In this document: positions 16,713 to 24,340 of the stretch, in pieces | How positions within the stretch are numbered: the first letter of the stretch is position 1 | Layout of the letters: the number at the start of each line of letters is the position of its first letter | Assembly (NCBI RefSeq): GCF_014647535.1 | Contig: NZ_BMPJ01000012.1 | Span: 1-63,485 of the forward strand | Direction: 5' to 3' | Length of the DNA stretch: 63,485 bases | Source of the DNA: Thermus composti | GTDB taxonomy: Bacteria; Deinococcota; Deinococci; Deinococcales; Thermaceae | Program-made: the position numbers and the translations under genes | Notes under the pieces: model-generated | What the model was told of the DNA's origin: nothing | What the model saw: the letters and a program-made list of their open reading frames with translations, nothing else | The model's database searches: none

Positions 16713-16870
16713 AGCGCTGGATTGACCGTGGACCGAAGTGGGTCAAAAGGGACCCCTTGCCCAGGGTGGAGTTCCGCCTGAGCGAGGAGGCCTTGGCGGC
16801 GCTTCGCGCCCGGCCCCTGGCCCCTAAGGCCCCAGGAAGGTGGATCGCCCGGGCGCGGGGGAGGAGGTAG
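16709..16870 (+). CDS. Small basic protein with PGRWI motif
   Basis: 53 residues, highly basic, GTG start overlapping the VirB6 stop and ending directly before the VirD4 start. It contains MKRWIDRGPKW and APGRWIARA, echoing the PGRWIDR motifs at the end of VirB6. It may be an adaptor between VirB6 and the coupling protein, or a detached tail of VirB6. Confidence 0.5.
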   Translation: MKRWIDRGPKWVKRDPLPRVEFRLSEEALAALRARPLAPKAPGRWIARARGRR

Positions 16871-19300
16871 GTGGAGGCCGCTTCCCTCTTCGAGACCCCA
16901 CGCCCCCTCAAGGCCCTTCGGGCTTTGGGGTTCCTCCTCTTCCTCGCCACCCTGGGCCTCGTCTTCTACCTGGGGGTGCAGGGGGCCCTCGAGGCGGCGA
17001 ACGCCCTGGCCGAGGCGGGCTGGGACCGGGCCGTGGGCAGGCCCGGGGCGAGGGGCCTGGAGTTCGCCACCGCCTGCATGCTCAATGTCGCCACCTCGTG
17101 CGGAAGCGAGCTCAACCGGCTCTGGGCGGCCCGGCTCAACTACGACCTCCTCCGGCTCGTCCTGGTCCTGGGGTTCGTGGGGGGCCTCGCCCCCTTCGTC
17201 TACAGCCCCGCGAGGCCCAGGAAACTCCCGGGGCAGGGGCGGTGGGCCACGGAGAGGGACCTCGAGCCCTACCTCAACCCCAAGGGTGTGGGCTGGTACG
17301 GCCAGGTGGGGAAGAGGCCCCTCCGGGTCTCCGAGGGCCAGCGGGTGGCCCACACCCTCGTGGTGGGCAAGCCGGGGCACGGGAAGACCTCGGGGTACTA
17401 CCTGCCCAACCTCCTCCTGGACGCCAAGGACGGGTGGACGGCCATCGTCTACGACCTGAAGTACCCGGACCGGGAAGGCCTCATGGAGGCCATGACCTAC
17501 TACGCCCACCACGGGCGGGCCGTCTACCCCTTCACCCCGTGGGGGGAAAGGTCCTACCGCATCAACTTCCTGGAGGGGGCCGAGGACATCACCCAGGCCA
17601 AGCTCATCGCCGAGATCTTCGTGCCCAGGAACCCTAAGGTGCCCGACTCCAAGGAGTTCTACCCGGGCCTCGAGCGGACCCTGCTCCAGGCCCTGATCTA
17701 CGCCGAGGGGGTGGAGGGGCGGTACTCCCTGGCCCACGTCTACCGGGTCCTGGGGGACGGGGTGGCCGGGCTCAAGGCCTACGTGGAGGTGCGGCCCTAC
17801 CTGCAGGTGGAACTCAAGACCCTCCTGGAGATGCGGCAGGACCAGCTGGCGGGGATCCTGAACGGGGCCCGGAACCGCCTCTCCATCTGGCTGGACCCGG
17901 GCCTCGCCGCCGCCACGGAGCCCGGGCCCATGGAGGTCCCCTGGGCGAAGGTTTTCTCCGAGCCCAGCCTGGTCTACATCGGCGTGCCCCAGGAGCTCAT
18001 CGGGGACAACGCCTCGGGGTACGTGCTCCTCAAGCTCCTGAAGCGCATCGTGGACCTGAAGACCCTCCAGCACGCTAACCGCAACGGGGGCAGGCTCAAG
18101 GTGCCCGTGAGCGTCTACTGGGACGAGTTCCCCAACTTCGGCTTCCTCCCCGGGATCAAGGAGAACCTGGGCACCATGCGCTCCCGGAGGGTGGCCTACC
18201 ACATCGCCGTGCAGAACACGGACCAGGGGCGGGCCGTCTACGGGGACGAGGAGTGGGAGGCCATCGAGGGCACCTTCGCCCAGCGGGTCTACTTCCTCTC
18301 CGGCCTCTCCGACAACGACGCCGCCCGCCTCTCGGAGGTCCTGGGGGAGACCTCGGTGATGCAGGAGGTGCGGGGGGTGAGCCGGAGGGGCCTTCTCCCC
18401 ATCCCCACGAGCCGAACCGTGGGGGAGCGGGAGGTGGCCCGGCCCCTCCTCTCCCCGGAGGAGATGCGCACCGCCCCCAAGGGGGAGGCGGTGGTCCTGC
18501 TGGAGGGCGCTCCTCCGGCCCGCCTGAACCTCTTCGGCATGTGGCGGAAGGAACACCTCCTGCACCGCCTCTGGAAGAAGGCGCGGGAGGCGCGGGTGGA
18601 GGAGGCGGGCTTCCCCCTTCCCCGGACGCGGGGGCCCGTCTCCCTCCCCGCCTCCGCTTCGCCCGAAGGGGAGGCCGCCCCCTGGAGCCGGGACCCCTCG
18701 AGGCCCGAAAGCCTCCTCCTCTACCTGGAAGCCCTCACCCGGCGGGTGCCCGAGTTCAAGCGGTACTACCGGGGCTCGGAGACCCTCCGCCTGGACTTCC
18801 GCCTCCCCGAGGGCTTCCCTACCCCCGAGCCTGCCTGGGTGAAGCTCGGCTGGTGCGAGGTGGAGGGGGAGCCCGTGCGCCTCTCCATCACCCAGAAGGG
18901 CCTCAAGGCCATCCAGGGGGCAGACCGGGAGGGGTACCGGGCCCTCCTCCGGTGGTGCCGGGCGGTGGAGCGGTGGAAGAAGGAGCACCGGGAGGCGCCC
19001 GTGCCCGAGGTCCTGGCCTTCCCCCGGGAGGAAGGGGAGCGGGTGCTTTTGGGGAAGCTCTGCGGCGAAGCGGTGGAGGTGAAGGAGGATGAGGTCCTGG
19101 TTCGTCCCAGTCTTGGCCTTGGCGGCCTCCGTTGCCCTAGGAAGGAGCTACACCCTGGCGGAGGCGGCGGAGGCGGTGAGGCGGGCCACGGGGGAGGTCC
19201 TGGTGCAGGTGGCGGTCCTGGACCTGAAGCCCCTGGCGGAGGCCCTGAGGGAGGCGATGGTGAAGGGAGGGGTGAAGGTGTACCTGCTCACCACGGATAG
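16871..19300 (+). CDS. virD4: VirD4/TraG-type coupling ATPase
   Basis: 809 residues. Two N-terminal membrane helices (LGFLLFLATLGLVFYLGV; LVLVLGFVGGLAPFVY), Walker A GKPGHGKTSGYY near 166, Walker B VSVYWDEFPNFGF near 415. It delivers the relaxase-DNA complex to the channel. The last 70 residues (Gly-rich) overlap the next gene by 212 nt and read like the wrong frame of that gene; a TGA overlapping its ATG (GATGAG, 19088) lies one frame away. The original stop was probably there and was lost to an indel. Confidence 0.92.
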   Translation: MEAASLFETPRPLKALRALGFLLFLATLGLVFYLGVQGALEAANALAEAGWDRAVGRPGARGLEFATACMLNVATSCGSELNRLWAARLNYDLLRLVLVLGFVGGLAPFVYSPARPRKLPGQGRWATERDLEPYLNPKGVGWYGQVGKRPLRVSEGQRVAHTLVVGKPGHGKTSGYYLPNLLLDAKDGWTAIVYDLKYPDREGLMEAMTYYAHHGRAVYPFTPWGERSYRINFLEGAEDITQAKLIAEIFVPRNPKVPDSKEFYPGLERTLLQALIYAEGVEGRYSLAHVYRVLGDGVAGLKAYVEVRPYLQVELKTLLEMRQDQLAGILNGARNRLSIWLDPGLAAATEPGPMEVPWAKVFSEPSLVYIGVPQELIGDNASGYVLLKLLKRIVDLKTLQHANRNGGRLKVPVSVYWDEFPNFGFLPGIKENLGTMRSRRVAYHIAVQNTDQGRAVYGDEEWEAIEGTFAQRVYFLSGLSDNDAARLSEVLGETSVMQEVRGVSRRGLLPIPTSRTVGEREVARPLLSPEEMRTAPKGEAVVLLEGAPPARLNLFGMWRKEHLLHRLWKKAREARVEEAGFPLPRTRGPVSLPASASPEGEAAPWSRDPSRPESLLLYLEALTRRVPEFKRYYRGSETLRLDFRLPEGFPTPEPAWVKLGWCEVEGEPVRLSITQKGLKAIQGADREGYRALLRWCRAVERWKKEHREAPVPEVLAFPREEGERVLLGKLCGEAVEVKEDEVLVRPSLGLGGLRCPRKELHPGGGGGGGEAGHGGGPGAGGGPGPEAPGGGPEGGDGEGRGEGVPAHHG

Positions 19301-19577
19301 CGGCCTCACCCACCCGAAGAGCTACGGGCCCTCCCTGGCCCTGGCGGGGGCCGTGGTGCGCTTCGCCCCCCGGGTGGACGGGGAGTTCGTGGTGGTGGAC
19401 CGGAAGGAGGCCATCCGCCTCCTTCGGGGCTACGTGGGCCTCTCCCTGGAGGGGGCGGAGCCCGCTCCCCTGGTGGAGCGCTTCTACTTCGCCTTCCTCC
19501 GGGGGGTGCCCTTCGCGGTGGAGGACTGGGTGCACCGGCTCTACATCCGGGAGTACGTGAAAGGAGGTGGAAGGTGA
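19089..19577 (+). CDS. Exported PLD-like (degenerate) protein
   Basis: 162 residues, signal peptide (WFVPVLALAASVALG), ATG after GAAGGAGG. The mature protein has the order LVQVAVLDLKPLAEALREA, VKVYLLTTDS, then DGEFVVVDRKEA, which resembles the phospholipase-D-like fold of conjugation-associated nucleases, but the HxK(x)4D catalytic motif is missing. Two more exported proteins (53960 and 55092) share the same layout. Function unknown. Confidence 0.6.
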   Translation: MRSWFVPVLALAASVALGRSYTLAEAAEAVRRATGEVLVQVAVLDLKPLAEALREAMVKGGVKVYLLTTDSGLTHPKSYGPSLALAGAVVRFAPRVDGEFVVVDRKEAIRLLRGYVGLSLEGAEPAPLVERFYFAFLRGVPFAVEDWVHRLYIREYVKGGGR

Positions 19578-19780
19578 AGTGGGCGGAGCTTCTGGGTAAG
19601 GCGGTGGCCGTCTTGGGGGCCGGGCTCTTCCTTCTCGGCCTCTTCCGGCTGGACGGGGCCGGGGTGGGGGCGGGGCTCGTGGTCCTCCTCTACGGGGTGG
19701 GCCTCGCCCTCCTCGCCGGGGTCTACGGGGAACTCAAGGCGGTGCGGGCCCTCCTGGAGAGGGAGGTGGAGAAGGGGTGA
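19574..19780 (+). CDS. Small two-TM protein
   Basis: 68 residues, GTG start overlapping the previous stop by 4 nt. Two hydrophobic helices (AVLGAGLFLLGLF and GLVVLLYGVGLALLAGVY) and a charged helical tail. Unrecognised inner-membrane accessory of the operon. Confidence 0.65.
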   Translation: MKWAELLGKAVAVLGAGLFLLGLFRLDGAGVGAGLVVLLYGVGLALLAGVYGELKAVRALLEREVEKG

Positions 19781-20223
19781 GGCGGGCGGCCTACCTGGCC
19801 CTCCTCCTGGGGGCGGCCCTCGCGTGCGGCCACGTCCCCCAGGACCTCTGGGCGAAGACGTGGAAGTACGCCCGGGCCTGGGGGGTGGACCCCTACCTGG
19901 TGGCCGCCGTGGTGTGGGTGGAAAGCGGCTACTGCCCGGGAGCAGTAGGGCGGGCCGGAGAAGTGGGCCTGGGCCAGTTCATGCCCGGCACCTGGGCGCG
20001 CACCACGGGGGCTCCCGTGGAGTGGCGGGCCCACCCCGACTGGGCGCTCTGGGCCACGGCGAAGCACCTCCGGGAGCTCTGGGAGGCCACCCAGGACTGG
20101 CGGCTGGCCCTCGCCGCCTACAACGCCGGGCTCGGAGCGGTGAGGAGAGGGGCCATTCCCGCCTCCACCCAGAGGTACGTGGAGCGGGTGCTTTCGGTCT
20201 ACCGGGCCTGGCGGAGGGGGTGA
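19777..20223 (+). CDS. Lytic transglycosylase (VirB1-like)
   Basis: 148 residues, signal peptide, then the SLT fold: VVWVESGYCPGAV (catalytic Glu near residue 47), GEVGLGQFMPGTW (the GLxQxxP motif) and LAAYNAGLGAVRRG (AYNAG motif). It opens gaps in peptidoglycan for assembly of the secretion channel. A cysteine just after the signal (ALACGH) could be lipid-modified, though the lipobox is weak. Translationally coupled on both sides. Confidence 0.9.
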   Translation: MRRAAYLALLLGAALACGHVPQDLWAKTWKYARAWGVDPYLVAAVVWVESGYCPGAVGRAGEVGLGQFMPGTWARTTGAPVEWRAHPDWALWATAKHLRELWEATQDWRLALAAYNAGLGAVRRGAIPASTQRYVERVLSVYRAWRRG

Positions 20224-20537
20224 TGGAGTCCCTGCCTGCCTTCCACGCCCTCGAGGCCCTGGGCCGGGCCTTCGCCCAGAAGGAGGCCTGGGTCTTGCTC
20301 GGGGTGGGGGCCCTCTCGGGGTACGCCCTGGGCCGGGTGGCCCGGGCCCTCCTCCCCTGGGCGGCCCTCCTCTACCTGGGGGCGGCCCTCCTCGGGCGGG
20401 CGGACCTGGAGGCCCTCGCCCACCACCTGGGGGCGGCCTCCAAAGAGGCGTGGGCCTTTCTTTCCGGGCTTCCCACGGGCCTCTCCCTGGGGGCGGTGGT
20501 GGGCTTTTTGTCCGGGCTTTCGGACCGTTGGGGGTGA
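20223..20537 (+). CDS. Membrane protein, 104 aa
   Basis: ATG overlaps the TGA of the previous gene (TGATG). Three hydrophobic segments with short charged breaks (WVLLGVGALSGYALG; ALLPWAALLYLGAALLG; LSLGAVVGFLSGL). Not recognised. Confidence 0.6.
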   Translation: MESLPAFHALEALGRAFAQKEAWVLLGVGALSGYALGRVARALLPWAALLYLGAALLGRADLEALAHHLGAASKEAWAFLSGLPTGLSLGAVVGFLSGLSDRWG

Positions 20538-20542
20538 GGAGT

Positions 20543-21475
20543 ATGGTGCGGCTTCGCGAGGGGTTTGACAGGGAGTTCGCGGCGCTCATGGAGAAGCTTC
20601 CCCCCTGGGTGCGCAAGGAGGTGGAGCCCCACGGGGCGAGGCTGGAGGAGATCGCCATGGACCTGGGGGCCCCCCTGGCCTACACCGTGGACGGGGAGGC
20701 CCGCTACAGCGACCGGGAGATCACCAAGGAGGACCTGAGCTTCGTCCTCCACCGGGTGGGAGGGTTCAAGGAGAACAACCGGGCCGGGATCGAGGGCACC
20801 CTCCACCGGGTCTCCCGTATCCAGTCGGCCCTGGGGGAGATGACGGGCATCACCATCCGGGTGGGGAAGTTCGTGGAGGGGGTGGCGGAGCCCCTCAGGC
20901 CCTACCTCCTGGAGAGCGGGGGAAGCCTCCTCGTGGTGGGGCCGCCCCGCACGGGGAAGACGACCCTCCTCAGGGACATCGTGCGCATCCTGGCGGAGCG
21001 GTGGGGCCCCCGGGTGGTGGTGGTGGACACCTCCAACGAGATCGGTGGGGACGGGCTCACCGCCCACCCGGGGATCCGCCCCGCCCGGAGGATGCAGGTG
21101 CCGGACCCTCCCTCCAGGAACCAGGGGCGGATCATCTACCAGGCCATCGCCAACCACTCCCCGGAGGTGGTGGTGGTGGACGAGATCGGCTACAACGAGG
21201 ACGTGCAGGAGTGCCTCACCGCCTCCCGGAGGGGGGTGCGGGTGGTGGCCACGGCCCACGGGGAGAGGCTTCTGGACGTGCTGGAAAACCCCGCCCTGCA
21301 CCCCGTCCTCGGGGAGCCGGACCTGAAGGAGGGGAGGCGGAGGACCCGGCCCTCCTTCGGGATGGCCCTCCAGGTGGTGGCGAAGGGGCGCTACCTCGTC
21401 TACCCCGACCTGGCCCAGGCCCTGGACGACCTCCTCCAGGGGAGGGAGCCGGAGGGGGTGGAGCTTAGCATGTAA
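20543..21475 (+). CDS. SpoIIIAA/Ycf45-type AAA ATPase
   Basis: 310 residues. Walker A GPPRTGKTTLLRDI near 132, then VVVVDTSNEIGGDG, HPGIRPARRMQVP and VVVVDEIGYNEDVQE, RGVRVVATAHGERL. This series is diagnostic of the SpoIIIAA/Ycf45 branch, not of VirB11, which lacks the DTSNEIGGDG segment. SpoIIIAA belongs to the same broad secretion-ATPase class and drives a specialised channel in sporulating bacteria. As last gene of the VirB operon it may take over the VirB11 role. Start at ATG after TGAGGAG. Confidence 0.88.
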   Translation: MVRLREGFDREFAALMEKLPPWVRKEVEPHGARLEEIAMDLGAPLAYTVDGEARYSDREITKEDLSFVLHRVGGFKENNRAGIEGTLHRVSRIQSALGEMTGITIRVGKFVEGVAEPLRPYLLESGGSLLVVGPPRTGKTTLLRDIVRILAERWGPRVVVVDTSNEIGGDGLTAHPGIRPARRMQVPDPPSRNQGRIIYQAIANHSPEVVVVDEIGYNEDVQECLTASRRGVRVVATAHGERLLDVLENPALHPVLGEPDLKEGRRRTRPSFGMALQVVAKGRYLVYPDLAQALDDLLQGREPEGVELSM

Positions 21476-21479
21476 TGTG

Positions 21480-21508
21480 TTGCCATAAAAGTTAGAGAGT
21501 GGTAGCAT
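21480..21508 (+). promoter_or_regulatory. Strong promoter of SLH-protein gene
   Basis: TTGCCA (21480-21485), 17-nt spacer ending GTGG, TAGCAT (21503-21508), and 6 nt to the ATG at 21515. Both the box sequence and spacing recur at 28203-28231 and 29798-29826. The transcript should be leaderless. Confidence 0.7.
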
Positions 21509-21514
21509 GTGGCT

Positions 21515-22912
21515 ATGCGGCGAGTCGCCCTAGCCACTCTTTTGCTGGCGGGCTCGGTGAAGGCGCAGATGGCGGACGTGCCCCCGGGGCATTGGGCCGA
21601 GGGGGCGGTGCGGGCCCTCCTGGAGAAGGGCGTCCTCACGGGCTTCCCGGACGGCACCTTCAAGGGAAGCCAGGCGGTGAACCGCTACCAGGCGGCGGTC
21701 ATGCTCTACCGGGCCTACCTCACCTGGACGGAGGAGGTCCTGGCCCGGGTGCGGAAGGCCCTGGAGGAGGCAGGGGCGGCCCCGGAGCGGATCGCGGAGC
21801 TCTACGGGCAGGTGGCCGACCTCCTTGAGGTGGTGCCGGAGGTGAGGCGGGCCCTGGAGGACCAGGGGGTGCGCCTGGAGGCCATGGAGAAGGACCTGGA
21901 GGAGGTGCGCCAGGCCCTCCTCACCGCCCTGGAGGCCCAGGCCGCCCTCAAGGACCTGGAGGCCCTCGAGGGGGCGGTGGGCCGCCTGGAGAAGGAGCTG
22001 GGGGCGCAGAAGGCGGCCCTCGCCCAGATGGAGGCCCGGGTGAAGGCCCTGGAGGCCACCCTCGCCGAGCTCACCCAAAAGGTCCAGGAGAACGAGGCGG
22101 CCCGGATCAAGGACGCCCAGGCCACGGGCAAGCGGGTCTACGCCCTGGAGGAGAGGACCAAGGCCTTGGAGGAGCGGGTGGACTCCCGGGCGAGGGCCCA
22201 GGTCTACGCCGGGACGGGGGAGAGGGGCCCCTTCGGGGGCCTCGCCCTGGAGTGGAAGGAGGCCCAGGTGCACCTGGGCACCGACCGGGTGGAGGCCTCC
22301 TTCCAGGCGGGAAGCGTGCGGGTGGCCTACCGGAGCCTGGAGGGCCGGAGCGAGGCCACCGCCCGGGCCGGGCTCTTCCAGGGCATCCGCCTGGTGGGGG
22401 AGCTCGGGGCGGGGGACGGCGGCTACTACTTCGGGGCGGGCTACGTGGTGCATGAGCCCGAAGGCGGCCTCCTCCCCGGGGTGCACGCCCGCATCGGCCT
22501 CGGCGCGGGCCTCGTGGGGGGCGAGCCCGGGCGGTACTTCGTGGAGGCGCAGGGCGGGGCCTTCCTGGGTCCCGTGGACCTGACCCTGGGCTACGGGCGG
22601 TACTGGGGCCTCGGGGGCGGGGACACCCCCTTCTCCGCCCTCTTCGCCACCCTGACCTACCCCGGGGAGGGCTTCTTCGGGGAGGCGCGCCTGGCCTACG
22701 CCGTCCCCCAGGAGGACATCGGGCGGGACCGGGGCCTTCTGGTGGAGGGAGAGGTGGGCTTCCCCCTCGCGCCCTTCCGGGTGAGCCTCCAGGCGGGGTA
22801 CCGGGACGGGCTTTGGGGGAGGGGCGTGGCCTCCCACGTGGACCGCTTCCGCTTCACCACGGCCACGGGCTTCTACGGGGGCGTGCGGTTGAGCTATGAG
22901 GTTCGCTTCTAG
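21515..22912 (+). CDS. SLH-domain outer-membrane porin-like protein
   Basis: 465 residues. Signal peptide (VALATLLLAGSVKAQ), one SLH domain (DVPPGHWAEGAVRALLEKG to about residue 70) that binds pyruvylated cell wall polymer, a long heptad-rich coiled coil (about 75-225), and a C-terminal beta-barrel with alternating aromatic residues ending in ...YEVRF. This is the architecture of the OmpM/SlpM-type anchors of the Thermus envelope. A plasmid-borne copy next to conjugation genes suggests surface modification of the host, for example for mating contact or entry exclusion. Confidence 0.82.
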   Translation: MRRVALATLLLAGSVKAQMADVPPGHWAEGAVRALLEKGVLTGFPDGTFKGSQAVNRYQAAVMLYRAYLTWTEEVLARVRKALEEAGAAPERIAELYGQVADLLEVVPEVRRALEDQGVRLEAMEKDLEEVRQALLTALEAQAALKDLEALEGAVGRLEKELGAQKAALAQMEARVKALEATLAELTQKVQENEAARIKDAQATGKRVYALEERTKALEERVDSRARAQVYAGTGERGPFGGLALEWKEAQVHLGTDRVEASFQAGSVRVAYRSLEGRSEATARAGLFQGIRLVGELGAGDGGYYFGAGYVVHEPEGGLLPGVHARIGLGAGLVGGEPGRYFVEAQGGAFLGPVDLTLGYGRYWGLGGGDTPFSALFATLTYPGEGFFGEARLAYAVPQEDIGRDRGLLVEGEVGFPLAPFRVSLQAGYRDGLWGRGVASHVDRFRFTTATGFYGGVRLSYEVRF

Positions 22913-24002
22913 CGCTTTCCTGGCCCTTGCCCTCCTCCTTTCCTCCTGCACGGAGCTCCAGCGGGAGTTCCAGGGCCCGGCCCGCCTCGAGGTGGCGGGG
23001 GTCAAGGAGGGGGCGTGCGCCACGGTGAAGGTGGGGAGCCAGAGCGCCACCCGGTGCGAGGACTACACCTTCCGCTTCACGGGGGTGTTCGGGAAGGTCC
23101 CCGTGGAGGTGCGGGTGGAGTGGCAGGGGGTGGAGGTCCAGGGCTACCAGGGGGAGGTGGAGCTCACCCCGGGGGCCACGGCCCGGGTGGAGGTGGCCCG
23201 GAGGACCGTCTCCTTGCGGGCGGAAGCCCCCTGGGCGGGTAGCGCCGCCACCTACGAGGCCTGGGTGGACGGGGAGTGGGCCTTCGGGGTGGCGGCCTAC
23301 CCCGACCCGGCCCCGGAGGGCCTCGAGGGGATGGTCCTGGTCCACCGGGGCGGGGCCTCCTTCCAGGTGCCCACGGCCCCCAGGGCGGTGATCCGGGTGC
23401 GGGACGGGGCGGGGGAGGCCCGGGTGGAGGTGGCCTCGCCCCAGGACGGCGGGGTGGTGCGGGTGCCCGAGCCCCGGTACGCCCCCATCCACCTGACCCC
23501 GGAGGAGGTGGCCTCGAGGGTGGGGTGCGTGGCGGCCTTTTTGGGGAGCACGGAGGCGGGGCGGTCCTGCACCCCGCCCTTCGCCCTCGCCGTGAGCCCG
23601 CCGGACGGGGAGTACCGGGAGGTCCTCCTCGTGGCCTACGCGGACGGCCTCCCCTTCCAGGAGGGGCGGGTGGTGGCCCGCTCCGGGGAGAGCCGGACCG
23701 TGCCCCTGGACCGGAAGCGGGTGCGGGTGGAGCTCACCGCCCCCGGGTTCACGGCGGACGTGCAGGCGGTGGGGGAGGCCTGGCTCCGGCCCGAGGACCA
23801 GGAGGGGGTGGCCCTCTACGGCGACCCCCCGCCTCCCGGGTACGAGGGCTACCGCCTGGCGGACCGGGCCATGGTGGTGAACGGGGTGGCGGAGCTCTCC
23901 GTGCCCACGGGGCGGATGGTCCTCTTCCGCCTGGTGGGGAGCCGCACCACGGAGGGCGTGGTGGACCTCGTGGACGGCGACCGGAGGGTGGTCCTGCCGT
24001 GA
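22896..24002 (+). CDS. Lipoprotein, 368 aa, beta-rich
   Basis: ATG 17 nt inside the end of the SLH gene. Signal with lipobox (ALALLLSSC). The mature protein is beta-rich with repeated YE(A/G)-type and GxVxxxxG strands and three further cysteines; it reads like several PEGA/Ig-like modules. Unknown function, probably anchored in the envelope beside the porin-like protein. Confidence 0.7.
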   Translation: MRFASSAFLALALLLSSCTELQREFQGPARLEVAGVKEGACATVKVGSQSATRCEDYTFRFTGVFGKVPVEVRVEWQGVEVQGYQGEVELTPGATARVEVARRTVSLRAEAPWAGSAATYEAWVDGEWAFGVAAYPDPAPEGLEGMVLVHRGGASFQVPTAPRAVIRVRDGAGEARVEVASPQDGGVVRVPEPRYAPIHLTPEEVASRVGCVAAFLGSTEAGRSCTPPFALAVSPPDGEYREVLLVAYADGLPFQEGRVVARSGESRTVPLDRKRVRVELTAPGFTADVQAVGEAWLRPEDQEGVALYGDPPPPGYEGYRLADRAMVVNGVAELSVPTGRMVLFRLVGSRTTEGVVDLVDGDRRVVLP

Positions 24003-24340
24003 GGGAGTGGGTCTCCCTCCTCGGGATGGCGGCCCTGGCCCTCCTCGGGGCCTGGTTCCTCCAGGGCCTTCTTGCCCAGGGGGTCCTGCCCTTCCTCCTC
24101 GCCCTCTCCCCCCTCCTCCGGGCCCTCTTCCGGGGAAGGGTGGGGGTCTACTACGGGGGGGCGGTCTTGGGCCTGGCCGGGGCCATGGCGTGGAGGCTGG
24201 GCGGCTCCTACGCCGCTATGGCCTACCTGGCCCTGGCGCTGGCGGCGGACGGCTTCCTCCGAGGGGAGGAGGAGGGCTATGGCTTCATGGTGGCCTTCTT
24301 CCCGGCCCTCCTGGGCTTCTACCTGCTTCTGGGGGTGTGA
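23999..24340 (+). CDS. Membrane protein, 113 aa
   Basis: GTG start overlapping the lipoprotein stop by 4 nt. Four hydrophobic segments almost without loops (MAALALLGAWFLQGLLAQG and so on). Unrecognised; inner-membrane accessory. Confidence 0.6.
   Translation: MREWVSLLGMAALALLGAWFLQGLLAQGVLPFLLALSPLLRALFRGRVGVYYGGAVLGLAGAMAWRLGGSYAAMAYLALALAADGFLRGEEEGYGFMVAFFPALLGFYLLLGV

Noticed and set aside
20543-21475. VirB11
   Set aside because: Contains the DTSNEIGGDG and ARRMQVP motifs of SpoIIIAA/Ycf45 and lacks the VirB11 His box pattern.
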